Source: CALMEC01 sp964393105 (GTDB taxonomy: Bacteria; Actinomycetota; Thermoleophilia; Miltoncostaeales; Miltoncostaeaceae). From it: a DNA stretch of 64,000 bases. A program made the position numbers and the translations under genes. The DNA is taken from assembly GCA_964393105.1 (NCBI GenBank), contig CAYMSM010000060.1, positions 47,356 through 111,355 on the forward strand, in the 5' to 3' direction. Positions 15,942 through 23,723 of this stretch are shown here, in pieces. How positions within the stretch are numbered: the stretch's first letter is position 1; each line of letters starts with the position of its first letter. A model generated the notes under the pieces. It had not been told where the DNA came from and made no database searches. It saw only the letters and a list, made by a program, of their open reading frames with translations.

Positions 15942-17648
15942 ATGCTCAACAGACGGCTCTATCTCCAGTCTTGGCTCGTGGCGATCGTCGCGCTGCTCGT
16001 GGCGTTCCTGACCCTCGAGCCGCCTCCGGAGGACGTCGAGCCCAACGGGGTGGCGACGTTCGTCGCCGCCGACGCGGTCAGGGCAGCGGAAGACTTCGCC
16101 AAGGTCGCGCCCCTGCGCGCGCCGGGCACACCGGGCGCTCAGGCGGGTATCTCCTGGGTGCAGGCGCGATTTAGGGAGCTCGACCAGGGCAATCGGGTGG
16201 CCGTCCAGCCGTTCGTCGCGCGGGTCCGAGGGGACACCCTCTCGCTGGCAAATGTGTTCTTCACCCAGCCGGCCGGGGCGGAGACCAAGTCCCAGCGCAA
16301 CATACTGATCGTCGGTCGGCGCGATACCCCTCGCGGCGTGGCGGGCGGCGCTTCCAGCACCGCGATGCTCGTCGAGCTGGCCCGGACGACGGCCAAGAGT
16401 AGGTATCGTCACCGGCTCATCTTCCTCTCGGTCGACGGTACCTCGCTCGGCAACGCGGGGCTTCGCTGGTATCTCCGAAGTGTCCAGCGGTCTCGGATCG
16501 CCGGTGTGATCATCTTGGACGCGCCTGGTGAGGCCACGGGTCGGGAACTGCACCTCTGGTCTGGCGGGGCAGGAAAGCAGGCCTTGGCTCTGCGTCAGCT
16601 GGCGGAGCGTTCCGTGCAGAGCGCGGGTTTCGTCGCGAACCCGCTGCCCTCGATCGGTGAGCAGCTCGTACGCCTTGCGGCACCCGAGACCCGTGGCGAT
16701 CAACGGGCGGCGATCGACCTCGGCGTTCCGGCCGTCACCATCTCGGGGCGTGACGAGGGCGTGTTGCCGGCCGACGCGTCGACGCTCGATCCCGCGCGGG
16801 TCGACGCGGCGGGGACGGCGACGCTCCACCTGATCAACCGCATCGATGCGGTCGAGCGTGTCCACATCCCCGATGCGGCGCTCGCATATGCCGGCAGGGT
16901 GCTGCGGCCCTCCGTCGGACGGCTCGCGCTGCTTCTTTTCGCGCTCCCGGTCCTGGTAATGGCGCTCGACGCCGCCGCTCGCGTCCGGCGGGCCCGGGTG
17001 CGTCTGTCAGTGGGCCTGCGCGCAGTTGCGTGGCGCTTCGTTACGCCGCTCGTCGTGTTGTTCCTTGCGCACGTGCTCACGATGTGGGACGTGCTGAGAC
17101 CGCCCAGCGTCGGCCGCCCCCCGTCACCGGCCGAGCTTTCCATCGGTGGGCGGGCGGTGCTCGTGGTGCTCTTCCTGGGTCTGGTGGCATGCGTTCTGTG
17201 GCTGTGGGTACGCCCCCGCGTCAGCGCCGCGGGCGCCAATCCCCCGGCTGAGGCCGCGGGCGCACTCGTGTGGCTCGGGATCATCACGCTCGTTGCCTGG
17301 TGGCTCACCCCGTTCGCACTCGTGCTGATCCTCCCCGCTGCGCACGCAGCGCTGGCCGCAACGGTTGCGCACCACCGGTGGCAGGTCGGGGCCCTGTGCG
17401 CGCTTGCGCTCGCGGCACCGATCGCTGTGGTTCTGCTAACCGCCTCCGCCATCGACCGCAACCCGCTCTTTGCGGTCTGGTACCTGTGCGAGACATCGGT
17501 ATCGGGCGCCAGGGGTCTTGCGGGTCCGGTCCTCGCGGTGCTCGTCGGCGTCTGCGTGTGGTCGCTCGGCACGCTGGTCGCGTTCCGTGCGCGCAAGGGC
17601 CTCGTGCGGGGGCGTGCGGGCACACGTGGCATCCGACACGCGAGGTAG
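15942..17648 (+). CDS. M28-like membrane protein with degenerate metal site
   Basis: A 568-residue protein: an N-terminal membrane anchor (about 8-25), an M28 aminopeptidase-like domain (about 40-290), and a C-terminal region with six or more membrane helices. The fold-defining segments are there, but the zinc ligands are not. The usual GHxD reads GRRD (125-128), the DDASG block reads AGGASST (near 134-140), and the catalytic EE after FLSVDG is replaced by TSLG. It is therefore unlikely to be a peptidase and may be a binding or scaffold protein. Topology resembles ER-type M28 membrane proteins. The stop codon lies inside the palindrome ahead of the TetR gene. Confidence 0.75.
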   Translation: MLNRRLYLQSWLVAIVALLVAFLTLEPPPEDVEPNGVATFVAADAVRAAEDFAKVAPLRAPGTPGAQAGISWVQARFRELDQGNRVAVQPFVARVRGDTLSLANVFFTQPAGAETKSQRNILIVGRRDTPRGVAGGASSTAMLVELARTTAKSRYRHRLIFLSVDGTSLGNAGLRWYLRSVQRSRIAGVIILDAPGEATGRELHLWSGGAGKQALALRQLAERSVQSAGFVANPLPSIGEQLVRLAAPETRGDQRAAIDLGVPAVTISGRDEGVLPADASTLDPARVDAAGTATLHLINRIDAVERVHIPDAALAYAGRVLRPSVGRLALLLFALPVLVMALDAAARVRRARVRLSVGLRAVAWRFVTPLVVLFLAHVLTMWDVLRPPSVGRPPSPAELSIGGRAVLVVLFLGLVACVLWLWVRPRVSAAGANPPAEAAGALVWLGIITLVAWWLTPFALVLILPAAHAALAATVAHHRWQVGALCALALAAPIAVVLLTASAIDRNPLFAVWYLCETSVSGARGLAGPVLAVLVGVCVWSLGTLVAFRARKGLVRGRAGTRGIRHAR

Positions 17649-17667
17649 CTTGCCAGCTGGCAAGCTA
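17646..17667. promoter_or_regulatory. 22-bp perfect palindrome, likely TetR operator
   Basis: Half-site TAGCTTGCCAG, perfectly mirrored. It begins on the TAG stop of the M28-like gene and ends 15 nt before the GTG of the TetR-family gene. TetR regulators commonly bind such palindromes next to their own gene, so autoregulation is likely. A hairpin terminator is the alternative, but no T-run follows. Confidence 0.6.
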
Positions 17668-17682
17668 CTGATCGGAGGGACC

Positions 17683-18423
17683 GTGGACCAACCCAAGCAG
17701 CGTGATGCCGAGAGGTCGCGCGCCGGCATCCTCGACGCCGCCGAGTCCCTGTTTGCCGACCACGGTTTCGAGGCCGTCACCATGGCGCAGATCGGTGCAG
17801 CTGCAGGTGTCTCGCGGGGGACTCCCGGGTACTTCTTCGGAACCAAGGAGGCCCTCTACCGGGTGGTGGTGGGACGGGCGGCTGCGACCATCCGGATGCT
17901 GGCCCAGACGCTTCGTGTCCGCGACGCGCTGGGCACGCGGGCGCCGGCCGAGCGTCTGAGCGAGACCGTGGACGCCTTCCTGTCCCTGTTCACGTCGCGC
18001 GCGACGCTCGTCCGGCTGATCGACCGCGAGAGCGGGACAATTTCCGGCGAGCCGCACGCCGAGGCGCTGCGCTCTTCGCTCGAGGGTCTCGGTCCCGACT
18101 GCGACCGCGTCGCGCTCGTCGTGCTCGCGATGTGCTGGTTTCCGGTGTCACATCCCGACGCTGCGCGTCTGCTGGGCGTCGACCCTGAGGCCCCCGGCTT
18201 CACCGAGGTGTGGCGTGACGAGATCATGTCGGCGATCGGTCTTTCGGAGCATGGAGCGAACGTGCCCCGTGCGGGGTCGGTCCAGCCCGCCCCTCACGTG
18301 GCGGTGGCAGCGGTGGAGCCGGAGGTCGCGCCATCCGTCGCACCCGTCACGATATCCCCCGCCCATGGCGACCAACCATCTGCGCCCAAGAAAAAGAAGA
18401 GGAAGAAGAAGAAGAAGTCCTGA
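17683..18423 (+). CDS. TetR/AcrR-family transcriptional regulator with Lys-rich tail
   Basis: A 246-residue regulator. The N-terminal helix-turn-helix domain is classical (ILDAAESLFADHGFEAVT, then IGAAAGVSRGTPGYFFGTKEALY), followed by a helical ligand/dimer domain to about residue 185. The C-terminal 50 residues are a Pro/Ala/Val-rich linker ending in KKKKRKKKKKS, an unusual polycationic tail that may aid DNA binding. Start GTG 17683 is fixed by GGAGGG 5 nt upstream. The 22-bp palindrome just upstream is the probable operator. It ends at a shared hairpin with the convergent moeA. Confidence 0.88.
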   Translation: MDQPKQRDAERSRAGILDAAESLFADHGFEAVTMAQIGAAAGVSRGTPGYFFGTKEALYRVVVGRAAATIRMLAQTLRVRDALGTRAPAERLSETVDAFLSLFTSRATLVRLIDRESGTISGEPHAEALRSSLEGLGPDCDRVALVVLAMCWFPVSHPDAARLLGVDPEAPGFTEVWRDEIMSAIGLSEHGANVPRAGSVQPAPHVAVAAVEPEVAPSVAPVTISPAHGDQPSAPKKKKRKKKKKS

Positions 18424-18441
18424 CCTACGGTCAGGACCCGG

Positions 18442-18470
18442 CTCGTGCTCTCGCTCAGCGAGAGCACGAG
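18442..18470. terminator. Bidirectional hairpin between tetR-type gene and moeA
   Basis: CTCGTGCTCTCGCT, one C, then its exact complement make a 14-bp perfect inverted repeat. It lies 18 nt after the TetR stop and overlaps the last codons of the convergent moeA. A strong GC-rich stem between convergent genes is best read as a bidirectional terminator. Confidence 0.65.
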
Positions 18471-19660
18471 ATGCGGGTGATTCGAACGCGTTGCCCGGCG
18501 AGTACCTGGCGGCGCCGCTCGATCAACGCCAGGGCGTCGGCGCCGACCATCGAGCCGATCCGGTGCGAGCGCTGATCCCCGGTCGGGGTGGCGATCGGGC
18601 CGTCGACACCAGGAGCGAGGCCGCAGCGCACGGCGTGTATCCGGCCCTCAGCCGCGGGCCAGCCCTCACCGGCGGTCGCAATCTCCCAGTCCGGTGCCGG
18701 GGTCGCCCACCCGGCGCGCGCCCTGGTCGCTGGCTCTGCGATCAGGGCGGAGCACACGAGCGCCGAGGCCGGGTTGCCGGGAAGGGCGATGACCGGGACG
18801 TCTCCCGCAAGGCCAAACGCCACAGGCTTGCCGGGTTTCAGGTCGATGCCCCAAAACCGCGGCTCGACCCCCAACTCGGCCAGTGTCGCGCGCACCAGGT
18901 CGCGCTCGCCGACCGACACGCCCGCGCACGTGACGACGACGTCGGCGCGTAAAGCCGTTTGGAGGAGGGCTCGCAGCGTGCGTGCGTCGTCGGCGGCGAT
19001 CCCCATCTGTCGCACGTCGGCACCAGCCCGGAGATGCGCCCACGCCAGGGCGGTGGAGTTGGCGTCGCGGATCTGCGCAGGTCCTGGGGTCGCGTCCGGT
19101 GGGACGAGCTCTGACCCCGTCGCCAGCACCGTGATCGCGGGACGCCGGAACACCTCGACCTCTATCGCGCCGATCGCCGCCAGCACCGCACCCGCCGCCG
19201 GGTCCAGCGGAACACCTGGGATGAGCGGGGAGGGGCCCACCGGCAGGTCGCTGCCGGCCACCCGCACATGGGCGCCCACGGTCAGGCCACCAGGCACCCG
19301 TACGTGGCCGTCGGCACGGACCGCATCCTCGATCGGTACCACCGTGTCGGCGCCGCTCGGAATGGGACCGCCCGTTGCGATCGGAACGGCGAATCCCGGA
19401 CGAAGCGGCGCCGGATCCGTGCCTGCCGCGACCCCGGGATCGAGCGGTAGCCGCGCCCCGTCCGCCGGGACGTCCGCAACACGGACGGCGAACCCGTCCA
19501 TCGCGCTGTTGGCAAATGGCGGCAATGGCAGGGTCACGTCCGGCGCCACCGCCAGCACCCGTCCGGCAGCGGCGGCGAGCGCAACCCGCTCGGTGCCGAC
19601 GGGCCGGCAGGCGGCCAGCACAGTGGAAAGCGCCTCCTCATATGACAAGAGCGCTGCCAT
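18455..19660 (-). CDS. moeA: Molybdopterin molybdenumtransferase MoeA
   Basis: A 401-residue MoeA that inserts molybdate into adenylylated molybdopterin. Visible hallmarks: LPPFANSAMDGFAVR near the N-terminus, TGGPIPSGADTVV, GSELVPPD, TCAGVSVGERDLV, the GKPVAFG loop, and LPGNPASALV. The order of domains and the length match the family. It belongs to the same pathway as moaC and mogA at 13264-14240 but is a separate transcript. Start ATG 19660. Its last codons contribute to the hairpin at 18442-18470. Confidence 0.92.
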   Translation of the reverse strand: MAALLSYEEALSTVLAACRPVGTERVALAAAAGRVLAVAPDVTLPLPPFANSAMDGFAVRVADVPADGARLPLDPGVAAGTDPAPLRPGFAVPIATGGPIPSGADTVVPIEDAVRADGHVRVPGGLTVGAHVRVAGSDLPVGPSPLIPGVPLDPAAGAVLAAIGAIEVEVFRRPAITVLATGSELVPPDATPGPAQIRDANSTALAWAHLRAGADVRQMGIAADDARTLRALLQTALRADVVVTCAGVSVGERDLVRATLAELGVEPRFWGIDLKPGKPVAFGLAGDVPVIALPGNPASALVCSALIAEPATRARAGWATPAPDWEIATAGEGWPAAEGRIHAVRCGLAPGVDGPIATPTGDQRSHRIGSMVGADALALIERRRQVLAGQRVRITRISCSR

Positions 19661-19697
19661 CCGGAGACCATACGTGCCGGTCCGGGACGCTGGTCGT

Positions 19698-19703
19698 TAG
19701 CAT
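19698..19703 (+). promoter_or_regulatory. -10 box for leaderless DPM-type glycosyltransferase gene
   Basis: TAGCAT is followed by 7 nt and the ATG at 19711. Spacing predicts transcription starting at or next to the start codon, and no ribosome binding site is present. Confidence 0.45.
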
Positions 19704-19710
19704 CGCCCCT

Positions 19711-20694
19711 ATGCAGGCCCTGGCATCCGTGTCGCTCGTGATCCCGGTCTACAACGAGCGGGACTCCCTGCGCCCGCTGTTGGACGAGGTGCTGCCCGTC
19801 CTGCGGGCGCTGGGGCGCCCCGCCGAGGTGGTGTTCGTCGACGACGGGTCGACGGACGGGAGCACGGATCTCTTGGAGCAGCTCGCCGCCGAGCCCGAGG
19901 TGCGGGTGGTGGTGTTGCGGCGCAACTTCGGCAAGGGCGCGGCGCTGATGGCGGGGTTTCGCCACGCCACCGGTGACGCCGTCGTGACGATGGACGCGGA
20001 TTTGCAGGACGATCCCGGCGAGATTCCGGCGATGCTGACGGCGCTCGAGGACGGCGCCGACCTGATCAGCGGGTGGAAGGCGGATCGTCGCGATCCGTGG
20101 ACCAAGCGAGCGGCGTCAAGGGTGTTCAACGGCGTGACCAACAAGCTGTCCGGTCTGGCGCTGCACGACCTCAACTGCGGACTCAAGGCCTACCGCGCGG
20201 AGGTTGTCAAGTCACTCTCCCTCTCGGGCGACCTGTACCGCTATATCCCGGTGATGGCCGCCGCCGAGGGCTACCGGGTCCGGGAGATGGCGGTCAACCA
20301 CCGCCCGCGCAGGTTCGGCGTCTCCAAGTACGGGTTCGAACGCTACGTCCGGGGGTTCCTCGACCTGCTGACGATCATGTTCATCGGACGGTTTCGCTGG
20401 CGGCCGATGCACCTGTTCGGCGGGCTCGGCCTGGTCTTCACGATCACCGGCGTCGGGATCTCGCTCTACCTGGCCATCGTCAAGATCCTCGGCAGCTCGA
20501 TCGGGCAGCGGCCGCTCCTGCAGTTGGGTGTGCTGCTGACCGTCGTCGGGGTCCAGCTCTTCACGCTCGGCCTTGTCAGCGAGATGATCCAGCGCAACCA
20601 CCTGCGACGTGACGTGGACGAGGTCGCCGCGCGGATCGAGCGGGTCGTCGAGGTGGATCGCTCGGAAGAAGGACTCCCCACCCCCTCTGTGTAA
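19711..20694 (+). CDS. Glycosyltransferase family 2 (polyprenol-phosphate sugar transferase type)
   Basis: A 327-residue enzyme of the DPM1/GtrB type. The GT-A domain shows SLVIPVYNERDSLRPLL, VFVDDGSTDGS, RRNFGKGAALMAGF and DADLQDDP (the metal-binding DxD equivalent). Two C-terminal membrane helices (about 235-260 and 270-295) anchor it. Such enzymes load a sugar on undecaprenyl/polyprenyl phosphate, which GT-C transferases then use outside the membrane; several GT-C-like proteins lie in this window (28844, 49706). Start ATG 19711 follows a TAGCAT box, suggesting leaderless mRNA. Confidence 0.9.
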   Translation: MQALASVSLVIPVYNERDSLRPLLDEVLPVLRALGRPAEVVFVDDGSTDGSTDLLEQLAAEPEVRVVVLRRNFGKGAALMAGFRHATGDAVVTMDADLQDDPGEIPAMLTALEDGADLISGWKADRRDPWTKRAASRVFNGVTNKLSGLALHDLNCGLKAYRAEVVKSLSLSGDLYRYIPVMAAAEGYRVREMAVNHRPRRFGVSKYGFERYVRGFLDLLTIMFIGRFRWRPMHLFGGLGLVFTITGVGISLYLAIVKILGSSIGQRPLLQLGVLLTVVGVQLFTLGLVSEMIQRNHLRRDVDEVAARIERVVEVDRSEEGLPTPSV

Positions 20695-20703
20695 GTCCGT
20701 GGT

Positions 20704-21753
20704 GTGACGATTGCGGTGCGACGGGCCGTGTGCCTCCTCACTCTGCTCGCGCCCGGCATCGCCGCTCTTGGCGGCCCGGCGTCATCTGCGCCCGCCGCCG
20801 CCAAGGTGACGGTGTTCTTCGCGCGCGACGCTCGCCTCCAGACCGTCCAACGCGTGGTCCCCGCGGGCGGTGATCGGCTGCAGATCGCCGTCGCTGCGCT
20901 GCTGCGAGGCCCGACGGCGGTCGAACGCGGGGACGGGATCCGAAGCGCGATCCCCAAGGGGATGGTGGCGCACGAGATCGTCACTGCAGGCGGGATTGCA
21001 TTCGTGCGCCTCCCTGAGGCGTTTGCGGTGGGTGGCACGGGCGACGCAGTCGATCAGCGACTTGCGCAGCTCGTGCACACCGTGACCCGGGCCGCCGACG
21101 TCGCCGGCGTGCGGATACTGCTCGGTGACGAGCCGATGCCGGCTCAGGGAGCGGATCCAGGTGCGGTCATCACCCTCGCGTCGTTGACCAAGCGCGAGAT
21201 CATCGGGTCGATTCCGATCGGCATGGCCGCCCTACAACGGCGGCTCGTGCAGCTCCGGTATCTGTCTGCCAACGCCGTCAACGGTCGACTCGACTACCGC
21301 ACCTCCCAGGCACTCCTGGCGTTCCAGGCGTGGGAAGGGCTCGCGCGGACGGGACTCTCCACACTCGCCACGCGCCGGCGCGCCACGATTGCCAGGATCC
21401 CGGTGCCCCGTGTCAGGAGCCGGTCACGACGCATCGAGGTCAACCGGTTCAGGGGCGTCGCACTTCTGATCGAGGACGGGCGGGTCAAGCGGGTCGTGCA
21501 CGTGTCGACCGGGGCGGGCGGCCGGACCCCTCGAGGCACGTTCCGCATCGCACGCAAGGAGCGCATGTCCTTCTCCAACCCGTTCAAGGTGTGGCTGCCG
21601 TATGCGAGCTACTTCGTCGGGGGGTACGCGTTCCACCAGTACCCCAGCGTGCCGGCGTACTCCGCCTCGCATGGGTGCATCCGGGTCGGCTACCCCGAAG
21701 CGCGCGGCGTCTACGAGTTCGCGTCGCATGGAACCGTTGTCAGCATTACGTAA
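20704..21753 (+). CDS. L,D-transpeptidase with N-terminal GerMN domain
   Basis: A 349-residue secreted protein. A signal peptide (to about residue 33) is followed by a GerMN domain (VTVFFARD, ALLRGPTAVERGDG, about 34-150), a short peptidoglycan-binding-like helix pair (about 170-215), and a YkuD L,D-transpeptidase domain (about 235-349). The catalytic motif is SASHGCIRVG near residue 320, with the preceding conserved HQY. It probably makes 3-3 cross-links in peptidoglycan. GerMN plus YkuD in one chain is an uncommon combination. Start GTG 20704 is 9 nt after the glycosyltransferase stop; both are likely cotranscribed. Confidence 0.87.
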   Translation: MTIAVRRAVCLLTLLAPGIAALGGPASSAPAAAKVTVFFARDARLQTVQRVVPAGGDRLQIAVAALLRGPTAVERGDGIRSAIPKGMVAHEIVTAGGIAFVRLPEAFAVGGTGDAVDQRLAQLVHTVTRAADVAGVRILLGDEPMPAQGADPGAVITLASLTKREIIGSIPIGMAALQRRLVQLRYLSANAVNGRLDYRTSQALLAFQAWEGLARTGLSTLATRRRATIARIPVPRVRSRSRRIEVNRFRGVALLIEDGRVKRVVHVSTGAGGRTPRGTFRIARKERMSFSNPFKVWLPYASYFVGGYAFHQYPSVPAYSASHGCIRVGYPEARGVYEFASHGTVVSIT

Positions 21754-22612
21754 CGCCGCCGCCGCCGGGTTGGCGGCGCTGGTCGCGGCCTCGACCGGCC
21801 TCGGCGCCGGCAGCCAGGTGACCCTCGCGGACACGGGCTCGACGTCCAGCCGCCTGACGGCAGAACTCTCGGCGTTGGCCCTCACGGCGCAGGGCTTCAC
21901 GGTCACACGAGCCACGTTGCCATCTGCGAGCGCAGCGAACGACGCCCTGGCTGCTGGCGCGATCGACGCCTACGCGACCGAGACAGCGACGCTCCTCGAG
22001 CGTGTGCTCACCCAGTCGAGGGTGCGCGACGACGTAACGTTGGTCGCAACCCTCACATCCCAGCTGGCCGCACGCCGGCAGACGCCGCTCGCCATCAGCC
22101 CGGCGGATGACGCTCTCCAGGTGGCGTGCCGCAAAGCGGCGATCCGAAGCCACAGGCTGTCGGGGCTCCTGACACTCGGTCGGGCTGCCGGCAACCTGAC
22201 GTACGCAGCGACGGCGACCCACGTCGTGCGCGCCGACGGCCTCGCGGTGATTCGGGTGCGATTCCGGCGGGTCATCGTTGCGGGCCACGCCAAGCGCTTC
22301 GACCTGATCGCCAAGCGCCGGGCGCACTGCGTCCTGTCGAGTGCGGCCGAACCGCGGGCGGCACGACTCGCGCTCGTCGCGTTGCGTGACCGCACCCGGC
22401 GCCTCGCGGGTACGCCCCGGCACGGCCTCGTCGTCGCCGGGCAGAGCTACCTCGCGGGCGCGCCCGCGACGTTTACGCCGGCGCTCGAACGCGTCGCCCT
22501 GCTGGTCACCACCGAGAACCTCCGGTCGCTCATCGGCCAGGTCGAGCTCGACGCCCTGGACCCGGCCGCGGTTGCGCAGACCTTCCTGCGGGCGAACGGC
22601 GTTATCCCCTAG
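21728..22612 (+). CDS. Glycine-betaine/OpuAC-like substrate-binding protein, orphan
   Basis: A 294-residue exported protein. A hydrophobic signal (AAAAGLAALVAASTGLGAG) leads into VTLADTGSTSSRLTAELSAL, the usual opening of OpuAC/ProX-type periplasmic binding proteins, and LAAGAIDAYATETATLLERVL matches their second conserved block. No ABC permease or ATPase is adjacent, so the ligand and partner are unknown. The start at ATG 21728 lies within the last 26 nt of the transpeptidase gene, implying coupling. A GTGTCG-type hairpin follows the stop. Confidence 0.7.
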   Translation: MEPLSALRNAAAAGLAALVAASTGLGAGSQVTLADTGSTSSRLTAELSALALTAQGFTVTRATLPSASAANDALAAGAIDAYATETATLLERVLTQSRVRDDVTLVATLTSQLAARRQTPLAISPADDALQVACRKAAIRSHRLSGLLTLGRAAGNLTYAATATHVVRADGLAVIRVRFRRVIVAGHAKRFDLIAKRRAHCVLSSAAEPRAARLALVALRDRTRRLAGTPRHGLVVAGQSYLAGAPATFTPALERVALLVTTENLRSLIGQVELDALDPAAVAQTFLRANGVIP

Positions 22613-22627
22613 CAGAGACCACCAAAG

Positions 22628-22645
22628 TGTGTCGCGGCCGACACA
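22628..22645 (+). terminator. Hairpin after the binding-protein gene
   Basis: TGTGTCG-CGGC-CGACACA forms a 7-bp stem with a 4-nt loop, 15 nt after the stop at 22612. Plausible transcript end, though no T-run follows. Confidence 0.4.
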
Positions 22646-22763
22646 AGTGACCGTCGTGGTGCCGGCCAATTGACTATTTCCGGTCCTTCGTGGGTCGCCG
22701 TGGGTCCGGCAGGCGTGCGCTCAGCTGCGGAGCGGCGTCAGGGAGAGGGTCGAGTCCGGGGAC

Positions 22764-22769
22764 TACAGT
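22764..22769 (+). promoter_or_regulatory. -10 box upstream of the LPG-synthase-like gene
   Basis: TACAGT precedes the GTG at 22779 by 9 nt, so the mRNA would have almost no leader. Confidence 0.4.
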
Positions 22770-22778
22770 TCCTTCCCA

Positions 22779-23723
22779 GTGAGCTCTGACACCTCTCAGG
22801 CGTCGCAAGCACCCCGGCCGTCACGGTCGCGGCGGCGGCGTTGGATCACGACGATCGTGGTGGTACTGGTGGTCGTGGCGCTGGTGGTCGCCCTGGCGCG
22901 GGGGTGGGGTAAGGTCTCGCAGTACGACTGGCGGCTCGAGCCGGGGTGGTTCGCGCTCGGCGCGGCGTTGTTCCTCGTCGCGTACACGATCAGCGGGCTC
23001 ACCTACTGTGTTGCGGTGGAGTGGTTGTCTCCCGTGCATCCGCGCCGACGCATCAGCTTGTCGATCTGGGCCAGGTCCCTGCTCGCCCGCTACCTCCCCG
23101 GCAACGTGATGATGGTCGTGGGACGCACCGTGATGGCCCAGGACCACGGGGTGGCGAAGCGCGCGACGCTTACGGCCACAATCTACGAGCAGGCCCTGGC
23201 GCTGGGCATAGGCACCGTCGCGGCCGTCTGGTTCCTGGCCGGGTACGGCAACCCCGGCGACGCGCGTCTGCTGTGGCTCTTGGGCGTGGTGCCGGTCGTG
23301 TTGGTCTGCCTGCATCCCGTCCCGTTCCGACGCCTGTCGACGTGGGCGCTGCGACAGGCTCGGCGGCCTGCGCTCGACACGTTGTTCACGGAACGCCAGG
23401 TCGGGAAGCTGCTCGTCTCGTACGCGGTCGGGACGAGCGTGCTGATGGTGGCGGTCTGGGCGCTCCTGCGCTCTGCGGCCGGGCCGGACATAGGGGGTGT
23501 GGTCGAGATCGGGCTGGCGTTCATGTTCGCGTTCGTCATCTCGTTCCTGGTGTTCATCGTTCCGTCAGGCCTCGGCGTGCGCGACGGCATCCTGGCGGTG
23601 GTGCTCGCACGTCACGTCTCCGGTGAGGTGGCTCTGGCACTGGTGTTCGGGCTGCGGCTCGTGATGACGGTGCTCGAAATCGCGTTCGTCGGTCTGGCCG
23701 TGCTCATCGGACGCACGCGGTGA
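22779..23723 (+). CDS. Lysylphosphatidylglycerol synthase-like membrane protein (LPG_synthase_TM)
   Basis: A 314-residue membrane protein with about eight helices after a basic N-terminus (PSRSRRRRW). It has the conserved LLARYLPGNVMMVVGR block (near 105-120) and VPSGLGVRDGIL near the C-terminus, diagnostic of the LPG_synthase_TM/UPF0104 family. Only the membrane domain is present; there is no aminoacyl-transfer domain, so it is not MprF itself. Members flip or transport lipids in several bacteria. It overlaps the DUF2079 gene by GTGA. Confidence 0.8.
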   Translation: MSSDTSQASQAPRPSRSRRRRWITTIVVVLVVVALVVALARGWGKVSQYDWRLEPGWFALGAALFLVAYTISGLTYCVAVEWLSPVHPRRRISLSIWARSLLARYLPGNVMMVVGRTVMAQDHGVAKRATLTATIYEQALALGIGTVAAVWFLAGYGNPGDARLLWLLGVVPVVLVCLHPVPFRRLSTWALRQARRPALDTLFTERQVGKLLVSYAVGTSVLMVAVWALLRSAAGPDIGGVVEIGLAFMFAFVISFLVFIVPSGLGVRDGILAVVLARHVSGEVALALVFGLRLVMTVLEIAFVGLAVLIGRTR

